DNA from: an uncultured Eubacteriales bacterium
GTDB lineage: Bacteria > Bacillota > Clostridia > Christensenellales > Borkfalkiaceae
Direction of reading: 5' to 3'
Length of the DNA stretch: 13,740 nt
Assembly (NCBI GenBank): GCA_902766475.1
Contig: CACXDQ010000101.1
Span: 1 to 13,740 of the forward strand
This document shows positions 12,271 to 13,740 of this stretch, one piece after another. The notes under the pieces were generated by a model. That model saw nothing but the letters and a program-made list of their open reading frames with translations, was not told the origin of the DNA and made no database searches. Both the position numbers and the translations under genes were made by a program. Each line of letters starts with the position of its first letter. Position 1 is the first letter of the stretch.

Positions 12271-13740
12271 TTATTTGCTTTTCTTGCCGAATTTGAAAAA
12301 TCTCAGCCTTAAAGCGTTGCCGACGACGAAGATACTCGACAAGCTCATTGCGATAGAGCCGTACATCGGGTTGAACGATAAGCCGAGCGGAACGAGTGCG
12401 CCGCACGCAACGGGTATTAAGATAACGTTATAGAAAAACGCCCAAAAGAGATTTTCCTTGATGTTGAGCATGACTTTTTTGCCGAGCCTTACGGCGTCTG
12501 CGGCGTCTTGAAGATCGTTTTTGATAAGCACTACGTCTGCGCTTTCTATCGCAATATCCGTGCCTGCGCCTATCGCCACGCCGACGTCGGCTTCGGTGAG
12601 TGCCGGGGCGTCGTTTACGCCGTCGCCCACCATCATCACAACCGAGCCTTCGTCCCTTAACTTTTTAACTTCCGTATATTTATCTTGCGGAAGTACGCCG
12701 GCACGGTAGTCTATACCGAGTTCCCTTGCCGCCGACGAAGCCGCCGCCTCGCTGTCGCCCGTGAGCATAACGCACCCTATCCCCATATCCGAAAAGGTGT
12801 TTACAGCCGCATAGCTCGACGGCTTGATTTTATCTTTAATCGACATATAGCCGCACATTTGCCCGTTTACAGCGACGTAGAGAACGCTTGCGCCGCCCTC
12901 TTCGACGGCTTTCGTTTTATCCTCGAAAACGTCGACCGTTACGCCGCTCTCTTTAAGCAGTTTTTTATTCCCGATAAGACATATTTTACCGTCGACGATC
13001 CCCTTTATACCCTCTCCGGCGACGGTTTCAAAGCCGTCCACCGAAAAAACGGGGCAATTCTTTTCCTCGGCAAGCTCAATAATGGGCTTACCTATAACGT
13101 GTGAACTCTTTCTCTCCAAAGAGGCGCATATACCGAGGAAGTTTTGCTCGCTAAGTGCCTCTATATGTTCGTAAACGTCAACTTCGGGCTTTCCGAACGT
13201 TATAGTTCCCGTCTTGTCGAGAACGACTTTATTCACCTTTTCGAGCCGTTGGAGAGCTTCGCCGCTCTTGACGAGTATTCCGTTTTCGGCGGCTTTACCC
13301 GTTCCCGCCATGAGCGCCGCAGGGGTGGCGAGCCCCAAGGCGCACGGACACGACACGACGAGCACGCTCACGCCCACCCTTATCGCCGTTGCAAAGTCCT
13401 TCGTAGCTATAAGCCAAGCCGCAAACGCAATGAGGGCGATAACGATGACGGACGGCACGAACACCGCCGACACTCTGTCGGCAACCCTTGCGATCGGAAC
13501 TTTCGTCGAATTTGCGTTTTCGACAAGTTTTACTATTTTGAAAACCGTTGAATCTTCACCGACGTTTTGCGCTTTAAACGACATATAGCCGCCCGTAAAG
13601 CGAGTTCCGCAGACGACCTTTGCACCGACTTCTTTATATACGGGCAAGCTTTCGCCCGTAATCACAGATTCGTCAGCCCAGCCGCTTCCGCTTACGACGA
13701 CCCCGTCGGCAGGCACGGAATAACCGTCCTTTAATATGAC
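12271..13740 (-). CDS. copA: Copper-type P1B ATPase, partial (N-terminus beyond right edge)
   Basis: Membrane pump that uses ATP to export Cu(I) from the cytoplasm. The last 489 residues are present and the frame is open through 13740. In fragment numbering: actuator-domain TGES at 28-31, a membrane segment near 91-113, the metal-binding CPC at 131-133 in the next helix, phosphorylation motif DKTGT at 175-179, TGD at 327-329, GDGVNDAP from 372, then two C-terminal helices with YN at 437-438 and MSLSS at 465-469. CPC, YN and MSxSS together are the Cu(I) signature. The nucleotide-binding His-Pro motif reads His-Val (H214). Heavy-metal-binding and first membrane segments lie off the window. It is 42 nt upstream of the sugar kinase start and probably co-transcribed with it. 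Confidence 0.94.
   Translation of the reverse strand, partial: VILKDGYSVPADGVVVSGSGWADESVITGESLPVYKEVGAKVVCGTRFTGGYMSFKAQNVGEDSTVFKIVKLVENANSTKVPIARVADRVSAVFVPSVIVIALIAFAAWLIATKDFATAIRVGVSVLVVSCPCALGLATPAALMAGTGKAAENGILVKSGEALQRLEKVNKVVLDKTGTITFGKPEVDVYEHIEALSEQNFLGICASLERKSSHVIGKPIIELAEEKNCPVFSVDGFETVAGEGIKGIVDGKICLIGNKKLLKESGVTVDVFEDKTKAVEEGGASVLYVAVNGQMCGYMSIKDKIKPSSYAAVNTFSDMGIGCVMLTGDSEAAASSAARELGIDYRAGVLPQDKYTEVKKLRDEGSVVMMVGDGVNDAPALTEADVGVAIGAGTDIAIESADVVLIKNDLQDAADAVRLGKKVMLNIKENLFWAFFYNVILIPVACGALVPLGLSFNPMYGSIAMSLSSIFVVGNALRLRFFKFGKKSK

Noticed and set aside
1..13740. Mobile elements, CRISPR arrays, defence or other accessory systems
   Set aside because: All long coding regions are assigned to housekeeping families and I saw no transposase, repeat-spacer pattern or integration site.

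Overview
The window is almost entirely one co-directional block on the minus strand: the S10-spc ribosomal protein gene cluster of a bacterium. The likely host is a Clostridia-like member of the Bacillota (Firmicutes), moderately confident. The evidence is the gene order rpsJ-rplC-rplD-rplW-rplB-rpsS-rplV-rpsC-rplP-rpmC-rpsQ-rplN-rplX-rplE-rpsN-rpsH-rplF-rplR-rpsE-rpmD-rplO-secY-adk, a zinc-binding (four-cysteine) S14, an L24 with a C-terminal zinc ribbon, strong AGGAGG-type ribosome binding sites before nearly every gene, and TGA used as a stop (rpmD, rpmC, rpsS, rpsJ), which argues for a standard code.

Read in the direction of transcription (right to left). 13740-12271 is the 3' two thirds of a copper-type P1B ATPase gene, cut by the window edge. 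12228-11305 is a PfkB/1-phosphofructokinase-family sugar kinase. 11304-10904 is a 401-base gap holding a strong sigma-70-type promoter with an A-tract upstream element and a leader RNA of about 250 nt. 10903-318 holds 21 ribosomal protein genes plus the translocase gene secY. 317-1 is the start of adenylate kinase, cut by the left edge.

The ribosomal genes are packed with short gaps or overlaps, so they are most likely one long transcript driven by the promoter at 11164-11192. The products assemble the 30S subunit (S10, S19, S3, S17, S14, S8, S5) and the 50S subunit (L3, L4, L23, L2, L22, L16, L29, L14, L24, L5, L6, L18, L30, L15). SecY forms the membrane channel for export and Adk balances adenine nucleotides.

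I see no mobile element, CRISPR array, tRNA, rRNA or defence system. The part least explained by known families is the S10 leader. It carries several predicted hairpins, including a long imperfect hairpin whose 3' arm runs into a seven-U tract 67 nt before rpsJ (a likely attenuator), two short open frames and a repeated ACACACA/CGGC element. Smaller points of interest are a His-Val in place of the conserved His-Pro in the copper ATPase, a short S10, and terminal extensions on L4, L5, L22 and L24.
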